NCBI RefSeq assembly: GCF_001411555.2
Contig: NC_049905.1
Span: forward strand, 14,074,586-14,138,585
Origin: Juglans regia
Taxonomy: Eukaryota > Streptophyta > Magnoliopsida > Fagales > Juglandaceae
Length of the DNA: 64,000 nucleotides
Reading direction: 5' to 3'
Below are positions 59,431 to 64,000 of this stretch, piece after piece. The notes beneath the pieces are model-generated. The model saw only the letters and a program-made list of their open reading frames with translations, did not search any database and was not told the DNA's origin. Position numbers and translations under genes: made by a program. The first letter of the stretch is position 1. Every line of letters begins with the position of its first letter.

Positions 59431-59876
59431 TGTGATACCCCATATGATATGGATAAGGGTAGGTGATGTATGAGATCACACATTATTTGAGAATGAGAAA
59501 TTCTTGCTCTTTAGAAGGTTCTAATGGGGCTCCAATTGTATCATTGACTAGTCATTTTGGAGTATGAGCCATGTGGTTTGGGTCTTTCATTGGGGCGTTA
59601 CAAATGGTATCAAAGCCTATCCCAACCAGAAATGTGGGACTTGAGCCGTGCCACGTACAATGCACAGGTCCGACGAGGATGTTGGAAATTTAAGGGGGAT
59701 AGATTGTGATACCCCATATGATATGGATAAGGGTAGGTAGTGTATGGGATCCCATATTATTTGGGAAGGAGAAGTTCTTACTCTTTATAAGGTTCCAATG
59801 GGGCTCTAATTGTATCATTGACTAGTCCTTTTGTAGTATAGGCCATGTGGTTTGGACCTTTCATTGGAGCGTTACA
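59431..59876 (+). mobile_element. TRIM (miniature LTR retrotransposon), 446 bp
   Basis: Two 172-bp direct repeats, 59431-59602 and 59705-59876, both TGTGATACCCCATAT...GCGTTACA. A PBS TGGTATCAAAGCC (59605-59617) follows the first, and a purine-rich AAGGGGGATAGA precedes the second. The internal part is only 102 bp and non-coding. Candidate flanks AAATG and AAAGA match at three of five bases, so no clean TSD. The LTRs differ at several positions. Confidence 0.9.
59605..59617 (+). promoter_or_regulatory. Primer-binding site of the TRIM
   Basis: TGGTATCAAAGCC, one change from the initiator tRNA-Met site, two bases after the first LTR. Confidence 0.82.
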
Positions 59877-59880
59877 AAAG

Positions 59881-60081
59881 AAATCTTCAATTATATTAAA
59901 TGAAGAAGATCCATATCCAATCCAATGAACTTCTTTCCTGCATGTGTGAGGAGATATCAAGATCCCAAACTCGAGAACTTGCTAGTGGTGGAGTTTATGA
60001 TGCAATCAACCTTGCTGTCATGAATGGGATTTCCGAGTTTGTTTTTACGATAGTGAGGATGGATCCGAGATTTTTGGAGAA
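59881..60081 (+). pseudogene. Internal exon of an ankyrin/ITN1-type gene, truncated by a CACTA element
   Basis: Reads HIQSNELLSCMCEEISRS, GGVYDAINLAVMNGISEFVF and TIVRMDPRF, the segment that in plant ITN1-like ankyrin proteins lies before the C-terminal membrane (PGG) domain. The frame is open from about 59897 and ends where CACTACAAG begins at 60082. Ankyrin repeats and the PGG domain are absent. With the exon at 57539 it outlines one gene whose middle is missing and replaced by transposons. Confidence 0.65.
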
Positions 60082-60572
60082 CACTACAAGAAATTAAGCC
60101 TTTTCCAGCAATTTTAAAATCATCGCAAAAAAAAATCACCGCAAATAGAGGTTATTTCCGATGATTTTCAAGTCGCCGCTTAATTTCGGTTCGAAGTTGG
60201 GCAATCATGGAGGAAAAATGTACAATTCACTTTTGCGGCGACATTTCTACCTTTTTTGGCGATTTTTATCGTCACAACAATGTATTATTAACTGTAGCGG
60301 CATTAAATTTCCGTCAATTAAAGAAAATCGCCACAATATATTCTATTTGCGACGAACATTATCGCAGTAAAAACACATGTGCTCATTTAAACTTATTAGC
60401 GGCGAGTCAAAAGCGCCAGAAAAGCTCATAAAATTTAAGACCCCCGCATTAGGTTTTTCCCTCATTTCGTTCCCTTTCTCCCTCAAGCCTCCGCCGCGCA
60501 CAGCCCGTCGCCAACGACCCCAGCACGGCATTGTGACCTCACCTCAACGGCCACCCCCTCCTTCTCCCCTAG

Positions 60573-60947
<375 letters not shown>

Positions 60948-60950
60948 TAG

Positions 60951-63684
60951 CATGGGTTATTCTTTGTTTAGTTCTTGATTTATTGTTTTAGCTATGGCCT
61001 GTGTATCCAAGAAGAAATTCTTATTAGTTCTTAGGTTGCTCTAACTCATATGGTCTCTTAAGCTTGTCCTTTGAGTTTTAATATTTTCTTTGAATCTTGG
61101 AATAACTGGCACTAACTTGAAAGTTGACATTTGATTTGCGTTTATAAGGTGGGATAGTTATTGTTTGATAAATGTTAATAATTGCATTTCTCTGCCTCTG
61201 CACCAAGGTTAATGGATTATTGTATTCTTTTGTTGATATTATTTTTCTTGAATTTTGCATGCTGGATGCATTTGAATTGTTATTTCTTCCCTCTATCATA
61301 TTGAGAAGTTGGTGAATTCTTGTTTATCTAAATTTTGGGTCCTTATGATCATGTGCATGCTTTGGTGGTGTCTGAAAAAGTGGTGGTTTGAAACTATATT
61401 GAATGGAAGACTGTCAACATTTGAATGAATGAGAAAGATGTGAGAGAAATGTGGCATCTAAAGCTAGCTTGGATGGGATTGTTTGCATGTGCATGCTTCA
61501 GTTTATGCTTTACCAATATGTGTGCATTATTTGCCATGCTTTTATTCATGACCTTAGATATTGATATCTATTGTTTCAGGAAGTATATTTCAAGCCTTAG
61601 ACCTGCTAAAGCTGGCAAAATAGGGCCCCTCATTGATGAATTATTTGTTATTTGGCTTGGTTTCTTACATATCATTTTTTACAACTTAGATATTTTACTT
61701 GCTTGGTGACACTTGTTATTAGTTTTTAAATCATTTGTAAGTTTGGTTTTGTGCTTCCCACTTGTGCAATTGCTTTTTTGAGCAAGAACATACAATTTGG
61801 ATGTGTATAATATTTTTTGTGGATTTTGTTTTTGGTTGCTTAGAGCTGGTTTTGGTTGAAATTTGAGTTCACTTGGTACTTCTCATGTCGCCTCTTGAGG
61901 TTGAGATGGAGGGATGAAATAAAGGAAGAGAAAATGAAAAATAAGAAGTTGAAATGTTAAGAGAACAAAGAATACTAAAAACTGATTTATTGCTGAATTA
62001 TTTCCTCTACTGCAGGCGACATTTATTTTCTGCTTTACTTCTGCTTGGGCTCAATTATCTTTCTACTGACCAACTTTAATCATGGGCATATGAGGGGATT
62101 CAATGGTGGAGTCTTATGTAAGAATAAATGAAGAAATTATGAGGAGACCATAAGCAAACAGTAAGAGAATTCACAATAGATTCTAACACTGAGTTGTGTA
62201 GATCTTTCTGTGACATTAGAAAAACTAGTTCAAGTTTGAGGTGAAAAAAAAAAAACTGTCATCTATTATACTATGTTTCTAGTTTGATTTAGTTGCTGCA
62301 AATCAGTCCCATTAATGGCTTGGTGCTTTTATGGAGTTACAAAATCATTTGGAATTACTTGTCTTAGTTTGACACATAATGTAACAAGTTAACTTCTGAC
62401 TTTATAAAGTTTCATGCTCAAAATTTTGAATAAAATGGATCTGCCTCTTCACTTACTAGGATTGTGCAGAAGTGTGAATACAAAGATTTTATATGATCTT
62501 AATTATTCGACTATCAGTTCTACATGCCTATTTGTGGTTATGCAATGTGATTGTTGGCAAGACAAGAAGATAAAATCTACAAAAAGTTAACTAAGTTACA
62601 TTAATTTTGTTGTTAATTAACAAATTTGGATGTGTAATTTCATTAGAATGTGTAATACGTTTTTTATGTATTCTGGTTTTGTGCTTCCCACTTTTTTATG
62701 TGCATTCTGGTAGTATACATTTCTAACGTCATGTTTCTCTTGTACCTCTCACATTTCCATTTTTAATAGAAATTTATTGGTTTCTCATGTACCTCTACCA
62801 AACTAAAATTTTTTCGTATTGCAAGAAAGTGTTAATTTTGTGACTCTTGTTGGACGCAAATACTTTTTAAAGACCATTAACTAGTCTCTAATGATGTCAT
62901 TGTTCATTGTGAGTATGAAATATGCTTCCCTGCTTTACAGTTTCAATGTTGTAACATTTCAGAGTATTTGGATTGGAATTCCTTGACCTTTTGTTAAAAC
63001 TAAATATCTTTGTTCTACTATTTTCGGAACTCTCTGATTATTATCCTTTCCTTCAATGTAAACGATAAACGATTTTAGTAATATAAGACTATTTGTATCT
63101 TGAGGATGAAATTCCACTGATTCTGTTATTTGTTATGTGGGGGGCAATATTTTTCTAAGAAATGGAACTTCTTTCTTGCGTTTAATGATAATGTTCTATT
63201 TAGAACATGTATCATAGGGCACTTGTGATCACTTTGATATGCAACACTAACTGCATACACATGAGCTTCATACTCATTGGAATCACACTATATATATAGT
63301 GATTACTTAAGGAAAAAAAGACACTTTGAAAATTGGTTGTGAGGATGAGTAAATAATAAATAGGTAGTGAGCTTTTATCATTTTCCAGCAAAATCTCTCA
63401 TTTCATTGATGTGTATATATATATCTCTCAGTGTGTGTATGTAGTATTAAAACAACAATCAATGTGAGGGATTGCAGCACCATTTAGGTGATTTAATTAT
63501 ATATTACAGTTATATATATACATATATTATATGTAACTATATATAATGTAGCATTCCCTCACATATATTATATATATGTGAGGGGTTGCTGCACTATTTA
63601 GGTGAACTATACCCAAGCTGTACTTCATATATACTAAATGGGTTTAGTTCATATTTGTTTTTGTGCATTTTTTTTTTCTTTTTT
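60951..63684. other. Non-coding interior of the CACTA element
   Basis: AT-rich, probably intron of the captured BSK gene at first, then unresolved filler. A frame at 61425-61709 has no recognisable domain. TATATA palindromic tracts lie at 63280-63300 and 63495-63575. TGTGAGG..TTGC.GCAC.ATTTAGGTGA occurs twice (about 63461-63495 and 63567-63606). No transposase motif was found. Confidence 0.4.
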
Positions 63685-64000
63685 GGAAAGACATTTCCAG
63701 CAAGTAAATTTCGCTGGAAAATATTTTTTTCATGGATTTAACTTATTTCCGGCGACATTTACTCGTCGGGAATAATTTATTTCGACGACAATAACTACTG
63801 GGACTATATAAAGACGACGATAATTTATAATTGCTAGAAAAACTAAAGAGTCTTTTGCGGCGAGTTTACAAACAATTGCAACGATATATATTGCTGCAAT
63901 TGGTTTTTCTCAACAATATAATGGCAAACGGAAAGGCCATTTCCGTCGATTTTTAGGACAGTTGTGACGCACAAAAATCACTGGAAATAGTAGTTTTTTA

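Noticed and set aside
61425..61709. 95-codon hydrophobic, Cys/Phe-rich frame in the CACTA interior
   Set aside because: No motif, AT-rich context typical of intron sequence; likely chance.

Overview
This window reads as plant nuclear DNA, most likely from a eudicot. It is dominated by nested LTR retrotransposons whose primer-binding sites match plant initiator tRNA-Met. It also carries a TRIM element, a CACTA transposon and broken plant genes (an ankyrin/ITN1-type gene and a captured brassinosteroid-signalling-kinase exon). I see no intact host gene. I cannot name the species. The density of same-family, mutually nested elements would fit a heterochromatic or pericentromeric block, but that is inference.

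Layout. 1-1112: degenerate Ty3/gypsy integrase (+). 2791-4520: frameshifted Athila/Transposase_32-type ORF (-), split by a solo LTR (3092-3927, TSD CGAAG). 4737-14163: solo LTR of 'family B' (-, TSD TTCCA), split by a complete CRM-like chromovirus (6873-13662, -, TSD GGCGG). 14830-30017: second family-B solo LTR (+, TSD AATCT), split by a Del/Tekay-like element with 4.6-kb LTRs and only a ruined gag inside (15272-27957, +, TSD GAGGG). A 100-N gap lies in its 3' LTR, and about 0.9 kb of LTR is represented twice across the gap. 32199-55269: an old CRM-like element (+, TSD TGCAT/TGCAC), broken by a deletion derivative in the opposite orientation (34452-50418, -). That derivative was itself hit by a 5.73-kb LTR-like unit without coding sequence (35479-41208, TSD CCTAG) and by the best-preserved CRM-like copy (41419-48534, +, TSD GAATG; one gag-pol frame with four in-frame stops). 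55275-64000: remains of an ankyrin/ITN1-type gene cut up by a LINE 3' end, a MITE, a TRIM and the left part of a CACTA transposon that runs off the window.

Seven of the eight large LTR insertions have perfect 5-bp target-site duplications, so order of arrival can be read directly. The CRM-like family contributes five insertions in both orientations, and its 3' LTR begins inside the pol frame. The three long-LTR families (B, the Tekay-like element and the 5.7-kb unit) share a layout: a GGTAAG motif, tandem minisatellites that include short hairpins, a GAG/CTC hairpin about 300-470 bp before the LTR end, and a terminus ending GCGTYRCA. The hairpin minisatellite of the 5.7-kb unit, with one apparently compensated base pair, is the least conventional signal in the window.
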